Below, in pieces: positions 8,977 through 17,260 of a DNA stretch of 64,000 nt. The position numbers were made by a program, and so were the translations under genes. The DNA is taken from contig JBPCMU010000047.1 of the NCBI GenBank assembly GCA_051001975.1, forward strand, positions 37,029 through 101,028. The letters are read 5' to 3'. This DNA comes from DATAEG01 sp051001975 (GTDB lineage: Bacteria > Actinomycetota > Actinomycetes > Mycobacteriales > Jatrophihabitantaceae). A model generated the notes under the pieces. That model ran no database searches. It saw nothing but the letters and a program-made list of their open reading frames with translations, and had not been told where the DNA came from. Within the stretch, counting starts at the first letter, position 1; the number at the start of each line of letters is the position of its first letter.

Positions 8977-8996
8977 TTGACGAAGATGTCACACGA

Positions 8997-9013
8997 AGTG
9001 GACACTGTCAACA
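8997..9013. promoter_or_regulatory. Second operator O2, overlapping the TetR start codon
   Basis: The right arm GTCAACA is identical to O1; the left arm (AGTGGAC) is degenerate. The centre-to-centre distance to O1 is 37 bp. The site reaches the first base of the TetR ATG at 9013, so binding would block the regulator's own expression. Confidence 0.65.
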
Positions 9014-9627
9014 TGCAGCCAACGGACCGGCCCTATCACCACGGCAATCTTCGGGACACGCTCATCGAAGCTGCCGTTCGGCTCGCCCGAACGGGTGGTC
9101 CGGATGCCGTCGTCCTGCGGGCCGTGTCTCGGGAGGCCGGGGTCTCCCACAACGCCGCATACCGCCACTTCGCCGACCATGATGACCTGCTCGGCGCGGT
9201 GAGCGAGTACTGCATGCTCAAGCTCGCCGCCCTCATGCTCGAGCGGACCAACGCCGTTCGCGTGCGGGCGAAGGGACCCCGGGCCAACGCCAGGTTGAAC
9301 ACAGTCGGGCGGGCCTACGTCGAGTTCGCCCGTACGGAACCGGGCTGGTTCAAGACTGCGTTCTCTGCAGCGCCGGGCAGCCCGGAAGTCTCCGCCGAGG
9401 GTGAGCCGGCGCTCGGACCGTTCGACCTGTTGAGCGCCCGCCTGGACGAACTCGTCGAGGCTGGAGTGTTACCGGCCGAACGTCGTCCCGGGGCTGAATT
9501 TGCCGCCTGGTCGATGGTGCACGGACTGTCGACCTTGCTAGTCGATGGCCCGCTGCGTTTCCTGCCCGATGCCGAGGCGCAAGCGCTCATCACCGCGGTT
9601 CTCGAGGTTGTGAAGCGGGGCCTATGA
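9013..9627 (+). CDS. TetR-family repressor
   Basis: 204 residues from ATG 9013. An earlier ATG at 8986 would put the operator inside the gene. The N-terminal HTH (residues 8-55) reads YHHGNLRDTLIEAAVRLA...AVSREAGVSHNAAYRHFADHDDLL, the classic TetR pattern. The C-terminal part is a helical ligand domain of the TetR_C_33-like type (AYVEFARTEPGWFKTAFSA). It faces the MFS exporter across operators O1 and O2, so it is most likely the local repressor of that pump and of itself. The regulator is intact while the pump is broken. Confidence 0.92.
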   Translation: MQPTDRPYHHGNLRDTLIEAAVRLARTGGPDAVVLRAVSREAGVSHNAAYRHFADHDDLLGAVSEYCMLKLAALMLERTNAVRVRAKGPRANARLNTVGRAYVEFARTEPGWFKTAFSAAPGSPEVSAEGEPALGPFDLLSARLDELVEAGVLPAERRPGAEFAAWSMVHGLSTLLVDGPLRFLPDAEAQALITAVLEVVKRGL

Positions 9628-9729
9628 CCGCAGGAGATCGCACGAGAGTTGCTAGCCGCACTCCCGCGCGCCAGATCCCGTTCCCAGATCGCAGCCTGGT
9701 ACGTCGCGAAGCACCCATCGCGTGACGGC
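9628..9729 (+). pseudogene. Short C-terminal remnant, family unknown
   Basis: Directly after the TetR stop, in the same frame, 33 codons read QEIARELLAALPRARSR...WYVAKHPSRDG before TGA. The codon use and helical pattern look protein-like, but there is no start. It may be the tail of a lost gene joined here by a deletion. Low certainty. Confidence 0.25.
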
Positions 9730-9785
9730 TGAAGTGGGGTATTTCCACTGCTGACTCGATTCCCGTTTTCCGGCACGCTCGAGGC

Positions 9786-10025
9786 ATGCCGGGTTCAACA
9801 TCGCGCCCGGTACCAGTGACCCCTGTGCGCAACCGTGTGCCCGAAGCTTTTGTGGCGCACTCGGCTCGCGGCCGGTTCAACTCGGCGTTCTTCTCGCTCA
9901 TGGGCCGCTACATCAATTGGCACATGCGCAAGGGCAAGGCGAAGGCGTTCACCGACCTGCCGCCGACCGTAGTCGAACTCGGCTCGAGAGTTGGGTCGAA
10001 GGCTGTTCCTGCGAACGAGACTTGA
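9786..10025 (+). pseudogene. N-terminal fragment of a class I SAM methyltransferase
   Basis: From ATG 9786 the reading frame gives ARGRFNSAFFSLMGRYINWH, MRKGKAKAFTDLPPTVVELG and the first bases of SAM motif I (VVELGSRVG), as at the beginning of UbiE-like or phospholipid N-methyltransferases. After VELGSRVG (about 9990) the similarity ends and the frame stops at 10025. The rest of the methyltransferase (motifs II-IV) is absent. The following 140 nt to the calpain stop contain no recognisable gene. Confidence 0.65.
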
Positions 10026-10169
10026 CGAGCCGCGGCGATGAGCTCAGCCGGCTCGATCTCGTCCGCACGCGCGGTCGCACCCGCCTCCAGGTTCGTGCTG
10101 CCGGCGGCGCGCTGCTGCAGGTGTGCGACGTCCTCCGGGACAAATCCGGCCAAGGCATGATGGATCTTG

Positions 10170-11774
10170 TTACTTTCCGACTTGGACCGAGTCGGTGTGC
10201 TGCTGAATCTGGTCCAAGGGGACTGTGACCGTTCCACTGCCCGGCGAGTCAGAGCCCCAGGGGTTCTGCATCGTCACCATCGGCGGGTTGACCGAACGGT
10301 CGATGTCGGTGACGTAGAAGACGTGACCGCGAATGAGGTACTGCGGTTGTTTCGGGTCGTAGAGCGAGCTGTTGTCCTTGCCGGACAGGTCGGTAGTCAC
10401 GGTGACCGGTTGGTGGGAGTCGATGCCGGCCTGGATCTGGCCGGCGGTGACCTGACCGGCGCTGGTGCTCGTCGCACCGTGGCCGGTGATGTAGGGCAGA
10501 TCGGTCTGCGGCCAGCCGCCACTCTCGTTCTGGTAGCCGGGATTGCCGTTCAGGTCGATCTCACCGCGGGACTGGGCGATCGCCTTCTCGTAGATCTGGT
10601 AAGCGTCGATATTGCCTGCTGAGCTGGCGGCGTAGGCCGGGTTCCCGCTGGCGTTGTAGGGCACGTCTGGGGTGACGGTGACGTTGAGCGGTGAACCGTC
10701 CTTGTTGAAGAGATGAACGGTGTAGGTGCCGTTCGAGTTCGGGGTGATGTGCTGGTTCAGGAAGCCCGGCTGCGCGGTCTCGAGGGCGGCCAAGCTGGCC
10801 AGCAGGTGGCAGTCACCCAGCCCGCCCTGGTGCAGGGCCGAGGTGGTCGCGTCCGGACCGCCATACTGCTCACCCGGACGTCCGTAGTAGAGGCCGGTGC
10901 CCGGAGGCTCATACGTCGGTTGCCAGTAGTGGTTCGGGTCGACGTCGGCCATCCGGTCGAGCACATCAAGAGACGCGTGCTGGGCGATGAAGTCGTAGTC
11001 CGCGCGGTCCTTGACCGGATCCAGGCCGGAGAGCAGCGCAGCCGCCTGTGCCTCGGTCAGATGATCGAGCACCCAGGCCCGCTCGGCCGCTGACAATCCA
11101 CGCAGGGTGGTGACCGCGGCATGTGAACTTCCGAAGAGCAGGTCGAACTCGATGGCCGACAAAGCGTTGGTGGCCTTGGCGTCCTGACCCAGCTTTGCTT
11201 CAGCCGCGGCGACACCGCGGAACACCGTCTGCAACACCGGGTCGGTGGACCCCGGCGTCGGCGGCAACCGCAGGTCGGACAGCGTCGCGTCCGGCGTGCG
11301 CAGTCCGGAGACCAGGTCCTCCAGCGCCGAGCGGACCGCGTTGATCGCGCGGGCGCCTTCACTCAGCGCGATGTCCATCTGTATCCCCGCGACCATCTGA
11401 TCGAGAATGTCGGTCTTCTTGTGAGTGGTTTGCGCCTTGTTGGCGTCGTCGGCGGCGCCCTGGGCCGCCGGCTGCACCTTCTTGATGGCCTCGTTGGACA
11501 GAAGCGTTGCGGTGGCGGCGGCGCGCACGGCTACGTCGATGTCTTCCAGGTTGTTCTCGAGTGTGGTGAGGAAGGTTCGGTAGGCATCGCCGGCTGACCC
11601 CGTCCAGCTCGGTAGCCGGGCATCCTCGAGCGTGGCCAACATCGTCTTGCACGTTGTGGAGAGTCCGTCGAAGCAGGTGGCCGCGTTGGTCAGCGTGCCG
11701 TTGTTCTGCGGCTGGAACTCATGCGCCTGATAGGGGCTGTCCCAGCGCTCCGTTGGCACGGCTAGGCCGGTCAT
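10170..11774 (-). CDS. Calpain-like (C2) cysteine protease with WXG100-like N-terminus; candidate type VII secretion effector
   Basis: 534 residues. Residues 1-130 are alpha-helical with a WxG turn (PSWTGSAGDAYRTF, near residue 55), the signature layout of WXG100/LXG type VII secretion cargo. The middle (130-300) is helical and unassigned. Residues 300-534 are a calpain-family papain-fold protease with a complete triad: Cys322 in HQGGLGDCHLLASL, His484 in RGHVFYVTD, Asn504 in MQNPWGS. No signal peptide is visible. It is the last gene of a three-gene operon and starts within the stop of the preceding gene (ATGA overlap at 11771-11774). The secreted-toxin role is inferred from the N-terminus and the EspC-like neighbour; the protease fold is clear. 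Confidence 0.85.
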   Translation of the reverse strand: MTGLAVPTERWDSPYQAHEFQPQNNGTLTNAATCFDGLSTTCKTMLATLEDARLPSWTGSAGDAYRTFLTTLENNLEDIDVAVRAAATATLLSNEAIKKVQPAAQGAADDANKAQTTHKKTDILDQMVAGIQMDIALSEGARAINAVRSALEDLVSGLRTPDATLSDLRLPPTPGSTDPVLQTVFRGVAAAEAKLGQDAKATNALSAIEFDLLFGSSHAAVTTLRGLSAAERAWVLDHLTEAQAAALLSGLDPVKDRADYDFIAQHASLDVLDRMADVDPNHYWQPTYEPPGTGLYYGRPGEQYGGPDATTSALHQGGLGDCHLLASLAALETAQPGFLNQHITPNSNGTYTVHLFNKDGSPLNVTVTPDVPYNASGNPAYAASSAGNIDAYQIYEKAIAQSRGEIDLNGNPGYQNESGGWPQTDLPYITGHGATSTSAGQVTAGQIQAGIDSHQPVTVTTDLSGKDNSSLYDPKQPQYLIRGHVFYVTDIDRSVNPPMVTMQNPWGSDSPGSGTVTVPLDQIQQHTDSVQVGK

Positions 11775-12067
11775 GACTCTGCCCCCGACGAGCCAGGGGC
11801 AGTGTTCGCCTCGGGCGTCACTTCGACCGAGACTCGCGACGCCCGGAAGTCCGCGTCAAGGTGCGCCTCGATGAGCGTCACGGTCAGGCCGGAGTGCTGA
11901 ATGGATTGGCCCACTTCGAGTTCGGTGCTCCCGGGGGCGTCGAAGAATTGGACGGTGACGTGGTCGGCATCCCTGATCTCGACGACACCCATGGACACGC
12001 TGTCGGACAACCGCCCGACTGTGCCGTGTGCCAGCGAGATCGTCATCGCCGGGGGTGTGGCGGTCAT
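11771..12067 (-). CDS. Hypothetical 98-aa protein of the calpain operon
   Basis: 98 residues, predicted mostly beta: alternating strands such as SMGVVEIRDADHVTVQFFD and LTVTLIEAHL, with no cysteines and no membrane segment. It resembles the small actinobacterial domains of the DUF6406 kind in length and strand order, but I cannot confirm this without a search. It overlaps both neighbours by ATGA, so all three genes are translationally coupled. In such operons the middle gene could be a chaperone, secretion adaptor or inhibitor of the effector; the sequence does not decide which. Confidence 0.7.
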   Translation of the reverse strand: MTATPPAMTISLAHGTVGRLSDSVSMGVVEIRDADHVTVQFFDAPGSTELEVGQSIQHSGLTVTLIEAHLDADFRASRVSVEVTPEANTAPGSSGAES

Positions 12068-12348
12068 CGGGGCCCGGCGAACGATCCGGCGACGTTCTTG
12101 TCCGTGCCCTCGTAGGCTGCCGCAGCGGCGGCCAGGCCGGTTGAGAGTGCAGCCATCAACTTGACGATCTCGCTTTGGTAGGTGCTGGCCTTCTCGGCTA
12201 CCGACTCGAGCATCCCTGCGGCTTCGGGCAGTACGACCGCGTGCATGCCCAGCGTTGCCGACGCCACGTCGACCTTCAGCTTGCCGAGCCCGTCGAGCGC
12301 GGCGCGTGCCTTGCGCAGATCGGACGGTGTGACACTGAATTGAGTCAT
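12064..12348 (-). CDS. EspC/WXG100-like helical protein
   Basis: 94 residues from ATG 12348. All-helical, starting FSVTPSDLRKARAALDGLGKL and ending in LAAAAAAYEGTDKNVAGSF. The two-helix hairpin size and the Y-x-x-x-D motif near the C-terminus (YEGTD) fit the YxxxD/E export signal of type VII (ESX) substrates and the EspC/DUF2580 family; the WxG turn itself is not obvious. It is first in the operon with the 98-aa protein and the calpain-like protease. It probably pairs with the protease N-terminus for export. No ESX core genes (EccC, EccD) are in this window. Confidence 0.75.
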   Translation of the reverse strand: MTQFSVTPSDLRKARAALDGLGKLKVDVASATLGMHAVVLPEAAGMLESVAEKASTYQSEIVKLMAALSTGLAAAAAAYEGTDKNVAGSFAGPR

Positions 12349-12578
12349 GCCGGTGCCCTCCGCGTGATGTCGATTGGTAGACGGGTACCCGGCGACCCGG
12401 TGCGCAAACCAGTTGTCCGGATCGCAGCTCGCCCGCACCACCTCGCCGGGATAAGGACGTCGCAAGCAGACTGTGCGTGCATTTACAGCATCAGCGGCGT
12501 TCGGTCGGTGATGCGCGCGGCACGCGGACATCGACCGCTCGGACCTCGAACTGGAACGACGCAGGGCATGCTGGGCGA

Positions 12579-13208
12579 ATGCGGCTGCCACCACATCGCC
12601 GGTACTGGGCCGGGGCCCGCGTCTACGACGTGATCTCGGGGGAGCGCCCCGTCTACCGACCGGGACGGGTTCTGGGGATCGAGCGGGCCGGGCTCGAGCC
12701 GGGCCACCGGGTGCTGGATCTCGCCTGCGGCACCGGACTGAACCTCCCGCTCGTGCAGGACCGCATCGGGTCGGACGGGACAGTCGTCGGAATCGACGCC
12801 AGCGCGGCGATGCTGGACGTCGCCCGAACCCGGTGCCGACGGGCCGGTTGGTCGAACGTCGAACTGCGTTGTTGCGACGCTGCCCGACTCGATGCACTGG
12901 CTGACCTGGATCGACCGTTCGACGCGGTGCTCGTCACCTACGCATTGTCGATCATCCAGGGCTGGCACGAGGCGTTCGAGCAGTCACTGTCCCTGTTGCG
13001 CACCGGTGGTCGGATCGTCGTCGTCGACATGTCGTACCCGACCGGTCGGTGGCGGGCGTTCGCGCCACTCGCCGCGCTCGCGTTCGCCGTGGGCGGAGTG
13101 GATCCGCACCGGGCGCCATGGCGCCTCGTGCTGGAACAGACGGACGATGCCCTGCACGAGACGCTGAAGGGCGGGCATGTGCACGTTGTGAGCGGGACCA
13201 AGCGATGA
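12579..13208 (+). CDS. Class I SAM-dependent methyltransferase
   Basis: 209 residues from ATG 12579. Motif I is VLDLACGTGLNLPL, motif II GIDASAAMLDVAR, with a motif IV region FDAVLVTYALSII and GGRIVVVDMSYPTGRW as post-motif III. The overall build is UbiE/COQ5-like, as in lipid or quinone methyltransferases. It overlaps the following flavoprotein gene by ATGA (13205-13208), so the two are co-translated. It sits divergent to the calpain operon (230-nt gap) and faces a convergent CDP-alcohol phosphatidyltransferase/radical SAM pair. A lipid substrate is suggested by context only. Confidence 0.88.
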   Translation: MRLPPHRRYWAGARVYDVISGERPVYRPGRVLGIERAGLEPGHRVLDLACGTGLNLPLVQDRIGSDGTVVGIDASAAMLDVARTRCRRAGWSNVELRCCDAARLDALADLDRPFDAVLVTYALSIIQGWHEAFEQSLSLLRTGGRIVVVDMSYPTGRWRAFAPLAALAFAVGGVDPHRAPWRLVLEQTDDALHETLKGGHVHVVSGTKR

Positions 13209-14611
13209 CTGCACGTTTCGACTGCGACCTGCTCGTCATCGGGGGCGGCACCGCCGGCATCGTGGGAGCCAAGACCGCCGCCGGGCTCGGAGCCCGGTGC
13301 GTGCTCGTCGAACGAGACCGCACCGGCGGCGACTGCCTGTGGACCGGCTGCGTCCCGAGCAAGGCGCTGCTGGCGGCGGCACGAACGGCGACGAACGCCC
13401 GCGGTGCGGCCCGCTTCGGAATCTCGACCGGACCGGTGAGTGTCGACTTCACTGCGGTACGCGCATACGTTCTTGCCGCGATCGAGCAGATCGCACCCGC
13501 GGACTCGCCCGATGCGTTACGCGCTGCCGGGGTCGAGGTCCTGGCCGGCTCTGCGCGGTTCGTCGCTCCCGACCGGGTCTCGGTGAACGGGCAGGAGCTG
13601 CGGTTCCGGACGGCGCTGATTGCGACCGGTTCGGCCCCGCGGCTGCCGTCGATCCACGGGCTCAGCACGTCGTTGGCCGTTACCAGCGAGACGGTATGGG
13701 ATGTGGAGGAGTTGCCGCGGCGGCTTCTCGTCATCGGCGGCGGGAGCATCGGGTGTGAGCTGGGTCAGGCGTTCGCCCGGCTCGGTTCGCAGGTCACCGT
13801 CGTCGAGGCTGCCGGTCGGCTGTTGCCGGCCGAAGACGAGGTCGCTGCCGCTCTCGTGCAACGGGCCATGCGTAGCGACGGTGTCGAGGTGCGGCTCGGG
13901 TGCTCGATCGCCGAGCTGAAAGACGGCAAGGCCCGGCTCGAGGATCGGTCGGTTGTGCCGTTCGACTGCGTGCTGGTTGCCACCGGACGTACGCCGCGCA
14001 CAGCAGACCTAGACGCCGCGGCGGCCCGTGTCGCGCTCGACGACAACGGTTGCGTCGTCGTCGACGGTTACCTGCGCACGACCAACCGGCTGGTGTGGGC
14101 GGCTGGTGACGTCACCGGTCCGCCGCTGTTCACCCATGTGGCGGGCGTGCACGCGAGCGCGGCGGCCACGAACGCCGTGCTCGGCTTGCGCCGCCGCGCC
14201 GAGAGCGTCGTGCCTCGGGTGACGTTCACCGATCCGGAGGTCGCATCGGTGGGAGTGTCACCGGACTTGCCCGGGGTACGGGTCGTTGCCGTCGAGCACA
14301 GTGATGTCGACCGCGCTGTCGCCGACGGCCGGACCGAGGGGGTGAGCCGGCTGGTGCTGGACGGCAAGGGTCGGGTGATCGGTGCCAGCATCGTCGGACC
14401 ACGGGCTGGGGAGTCGATCGCGGAGGCCGCGCTGGCGATTCGCGGCGGGCTTCGGGCGCGCGACCTCGCCGGATCGATGCACGCATACCCCACCTACGGC
14501 GACGGGGTGTGGAACGCTGCCATTGCCGATGTCCGGGCGGACTTACGGCGCCCGGTCGCGCGCCTCGCGATCGCCGCCCTGCGGTGGCTGCGCCGGCGCC
14601 GCGTGCGCTGA
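13205..14611 (+). CDS. FAD-dependent pyridine nucleotide-disulfide oxidoreductase (mercuric reductase/Lpd-like)
   Basis: 468 residues. FAD-binding LLVIGGGTAGIVGAKTAA at the N-terminus, redox-active disulfide Cys44/Cys49 in GGDCLWTGCVPSKAL, NAD(P)-binding LLVIGGGSIGCELGQAF near residue 178, second FAD motif RLVWAAGDVTG, and a C-terminal dimerisation domain with His426 in MHAYPTYGDG. In lipoamide dehydrogenases the active-site His is followed by Glu; here the position reads Asp, a conservative change. There is no N-terminal metal-binding domain. It is coupled to the methyltransferase upstream, and its last 69 nt overlap the convergent phosphatidyltransferase gene. Substrate unknown. Confidence 0.9.
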   Translation: MTARFDCDLLVIGGGTAGIVGAKTAAGLGARCVLVERDRTGGDCLWTGCVPSKALLAAARTATNARGAARFGISTGPVSVDFTAVRAYVLAAIEQIAPADSPDALRAAGVEVLAGSARFVAPDRVSVNGQELRFRTALIATGSAPRLPSIHGLSTSLAVTSETVWDVEELPRRLLVIGGGSIGCELGQAFARLGSQVTVVEAAGRLLPAEDEVAAALVQRAMRSDGVEVRLGCSIAELKDGKARLEDRSVVPFDCVLVATGRTPRTADLDAAAARVALDDNGCVVVDGYLRTTNRLVWAAGDVTGPPLFTHVAGVHASAAATNAVLGLRRRAESVVPRVTFTDPEVASVGVSPDLPGVRVVAVEHSDVDRAVADGRTEGVSRLVLDGKGRVIGASIVGPRAGESIAEAALAIRGGLRARDLAGSMHAYPTYGDGVWNAAIADVRADLRRPVARLAIAALRWLRRRRVR

Positions 14612-15229
14612 GTCGGCAGTCTCCGGGGCGGGTCGCCCGAGCACCCGCGCGCCGATCGCAACTCGCTGCAGGGCCGTGATCGCTACGGCTACAGCGAAGA
14701 TCCAGGCGATCAGCCGGGAGTGGTCGGGCAGCAGGCAGAAGAGGCAGTACGCGATCACGGTCTCGGTGCCCTCGACCAGTCCTCCGACGAACCGGAGGGA
14801 ACGCCCGTCGACGGGCTGTGCGCCGCGCCGCTCGAGCATGGAGGACAGAGCGAGGAACGCCGTGCCGGACGCGTAGTACGCGAAGAGGAGGAACAGACAC
14901 GCGACGCGCGCGGACGGGTGCGCGACAGCCACACCGACGACGAATCCTGCGTAGACGGCGAAGTCGGAGCAGATGTCGAGGAACCCACCGAGCTCTGTTG
15001 CGCCGTGCCGCCGCGCCACCGACCCGTCCAGTCCGTCGAATGCGCGGTTGGCCAGCCAGAGGGCGAGCGCCACGAGCGGCAGGTCGGCGCCGATCGCGAG
15101 GCACGCTGCGGCGCCGCAGACGAATCCCGCGGCCGTCAGCGCGAGCGGCGAGACCCTGGTCATGCCCGGCAGCCCGGCGACCGAGTCCAGCGCCGGCGCG
15201 AGCGCGCGGCGCACCCGCGCATCAAGCAT
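14543..15229 (-). CDS. CDP-alcohol phosphatidyltransferase-family membrane enzyme
   Basis: 228 residues from ATG 15229 (a start at 15250 is possible). It carries the family signature DG-x2-AR-x8-G-x3-D-x3-D in FDGLDGSVARRHG and ELGGFLDICSDF, and six hydrophobic segments. These enzymes join a CDP-linked lipid to an alcohol such as glycerol phosphate or inositol phosphate in the membrane. It starts inside the end of the radical SAM gene (8-nt overlap), so the two are one operon. Its 3' end overlaps the convergent flavoprotein gene by 69 nt. The alcohol acceptor cannot be told from sequence. Confidence 0.9.
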   Translation of the reverse strand: MLDARVRRALAPALDSVAGLPGMTRVSPLALTAAGFVCGAAACLAIGADLPLVALALWLANRAFDGLDGSVARRHGATELGGFLDICSDFAVYAGFVVGVAVAHPSARVACLFLLFAYYASGTAFLALSSMLERRGAQPVDGRSLRFVGGLVEGTETVIAYCLFCLLPDHSRLIAWIFAVAVAITALQRVAIGARVLGRPAPETADSAHAAPAQPPQGGDREARDRAP

Positions 15230-16634
15230 CGGCTGACCCGCACCGTCCACGGGCGATCGGCAGCAGACGACGCAGCTCGGCGTTCTCCGCTGGGTCGAAC
15301 ACGCTGTGCTGGGCGCAGGCGGGCACCAGCCGACCGGTCGCTGGGTGCGCCATCGTGTACGCGCAGGCTTGCAGCCGTACCTGCGCGTCAGCGACTGCCG
15401 GGTCGGAGCTTCGTTCGCCGCGTTCCAGCGCAGCCCACGCCGGAGCGACTACGGCTGCGTCCATGAAGGAGTGCATGACGAAGGTGACAGGTCGGATGCG
15501 CGGGTGCTGCAGCAGGCGTCGCAGACCAATCCGCCGGAGCATGCGAGCGGTCCAACCGGCGAAACCGGCCACGATGGAGGGATGCCGAATCAGAACGACC
15601 GCGAGCCGCAGCGCCAGCGCCGGAAGCGGGGTGCCGGAGAACCGCATCCCGCCGAGATGGTCGAGGAAGAGGTCGCGGACGTGCAGATCAGCGGGATCGA
15701 GATCGTCGAGGATGGGGAAGTAGTTCGGCCCGACGTAGAACCCGTGGGTGGTGCGGTTGCAGCGCTCGTCACCGGTCTGCAGTGCCCGGAAAGGCAGCCT
15801 GGTGCCGGCGCCATCTTCGATCCGGGACCAGACCCCGTCCGGGTCGAGTTGGCTCATCGCTGGGGTCCAGCGACGGTCGTCGCCGACCGACGCCGCTGGC
15901 TGAAAGGAGAACATCCCGAAGCCGTCGTGGGAACACTCCCGGACGACCTCAGCGATCTGACCGACATTTGCGGGGGTGACGGTCATGGTGTGGGCAAGGA
16001 AGTGCCGCACTCCGTGCTCGCGACGCAGCCGCGCGAACATCGCGACGAACTCTCGTCGCTGGGGGTTCAGGCTCGCCTCGTCCGGCGGCGTCGGGTTCGC
16101 CCGTCGTCCGGACATCAACGTGTCGAAATGGCCGGCGAACGACACTCGGTGCAGCCGTATCCGGCCGGCCGGGTCGAGAACGACGCGGCGCAGGTAGTCG
16201 TAGTCGAAATCGCCGTGGCTCATGCTCATCGGTTCGCGTCCGTGGGCGCGCATCGCCAGCAGCGCGGCCGCGTGGTCGTCCGGATCCAGCAGGCTCACCT
16301 CGCCGCCGATGAGTTGGGCGTGCGCCCGGGGGCCGCGGGTGGTGCGGAGCAGGCGCATCTGGGCGGTCACGGCGCTTAGGGTGTGCCGACCGTCGGTGCG
16401 TACGGCGTTGGCGTCGCGGGAGTGATAGCAGGGCCGGCAGGAGAGGTTGCATTTCGGGAAGACGCCGTTGGTTCCTTCGCAGCCGACGGCATGCCGGCCG
16501 AGCGTCTGTGCCCGGGTGCGGACGTGGGCGGGAAGCTCGGCCCATCGGCGGTCCAACGCGGCGCGGGTCTCCGGGTCGACCGGCCTCGCGAGTCGCGTCA
16601 GCCTGTTGGTGAGGCGGCGGGCGTACGAGATCAC
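15222..16634 (-). CDS. Radical SAM protein of unknown function
   Basis: 470 residues from GTG 16634. The 4Fe-4S cluster motif CxxxCxxC is CNLSCRPCYHSRD (residues about 63-70); a GGE motif follows in QLIGGEVSLLDP. The C-terminal 150 residues carry several further cysteines (ERCNRTTHGF, RLQACAYTMAHPATGRLVPAC), possibly a second cluster as in SPASM-type enzymes. The substrate is unknown. It is operonic with the CDP-alcohol phosphatidyltransferase (8-nt overlap), so a membrane lipid or lipid headgroup modification is plausible. Confidence 0.87.
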   Translation of the reverse strand: MISYARRLTNRLTRLARPVDPETRAALDRRWAELPAHVRTRAQTLGRHAVGCEGTNGVFPKCNLSCRPCYHSRDANAVRTDGRHTLSAVTAQMRLLRTTRGPRAHAQLIGGEVSLLDPDDHAAALLAMRAHGREPMSMSHGDFDYDYLRRVVLDPAGRIRLHRVSFAGHFDTLMSGRRANPTPPDEASLNPQRREFVAMFARLRREHGVRHFLAHTMTVTPANVGQIAEVVRECSHDGFGMFSFQPAASVGDDRRWTPAMSQLDPDGVWSRIEDGAGTRLPFRALQTGDERCNRTTHGFYVGPNYFPILDDLDPADLHVRDLFLDHLGGMRFSGTPLPALALRLAVVLIRHPSIVAGFAGWTARMLRRIGLRRLLQHPRIRPVTFVMHSFMDAAVVAPAWAALERGERSSDPAVADAQVRLQACAYTMAHPATGRLVPACAQHSVFDPAENAELRRLLPIARGRCGSADA

Positions 16635-16927
16635 CGCACGTCCGCACGGACCAGAGTCGTCACGGTGTTCCTTCGCATGCTCGGCGCATTTGTGTGTCGT
16701 GCGATGCGAGTGACGCTACTGGGTGCGGGCCTTGTCCGAGCATGGCCAGCGAACTCGTGGCCGGCCAGAACCACACGGCAGGGCGCCGTGCGTTCTGCGC
16801 CGGGGGTTCGTGCCGTCCGGACCTTCGGGTGCGGTCATTCGCAGACCAACCCTTCGTTGTGGACGCGCACAGCAGCCTCGATTAGCGGGTGTCAACGAGG
16901 GGTGGCCACGGGCTCGGAACAGCGTGT
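16635..16927. other. Intergenic stretch, no gene recognised
   Basis: About 290 nt upstream of the radical SAM gene and downstream of the tautomerase remnant. It should hold the promoter of the radical SAM/phosphatidyltransferase operon, but I cannot pick out convincing -35/-10 boxes. Short plus-strand frames show no family resemblance. Confidence 0.5.
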
Positions 16928-17151
16928 CTAGCTGCCGGTAGGCGGTGCCGGGAGACCCATCTTGGCGAGCGTGAGTGTCTCGTCGGCCCGACCCCAGCCG
17001 CCATCTGCGACGTCATCGACGAGCACCATCGGGTAGGGCGGACGCCCTCGCCGAAGTAGGAGGCGAACAGATCGGTGGTCTTGTGGATGATCTCTTCCTT
17101 CTGCTCCGACGTAAGTGTTCCTGCGGGGAATTTGTAGTTGGCGAACGGCAT
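16928..17151 (-). pseudogene. 4-oxalocrotonate tautomerase-family protein, frameshifted
   Basis: From ATG 17151 the protein begins MPFANYKFPAGTLTSEQKEE, so the catalytic Pro (residue 1 after Met removal) is present. It continues IIHKTTDLFASYFGEGVRP. One base is missing near 17040; the continuation YPMVLVDDVADGGWGRAD and the end ALAKMG-like (LTLAKMGLPAPP) lie in another frame, stopping at 16928. Full length would be about 75 residues. It is downstream of, and on the same strand as, the SDR remnant, presumably one operon repressed by the TetR at 18089. Confidence 0.8.
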
Positions 17152-17260
17152 GTCGTACTCCTTCGTGTTGTGGTGGCTCACGCAGCGTCATTTGAGGTCT
17201 GGAGATCATGGGATTTCCTCGGCGGGTCGGGCTCTGACGTCGGGTCGGTCCGCGGCGGCA

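Noticed and set aside
9990..10169. Open minus-strand frame right after the calpain gene, helical in pattern (ALAGFVPEDVAHLQQRAAG)
   Set aside because: It has no start codon downstream of the calpain stop and no recognisable family; it could be an eroded gene or chance.
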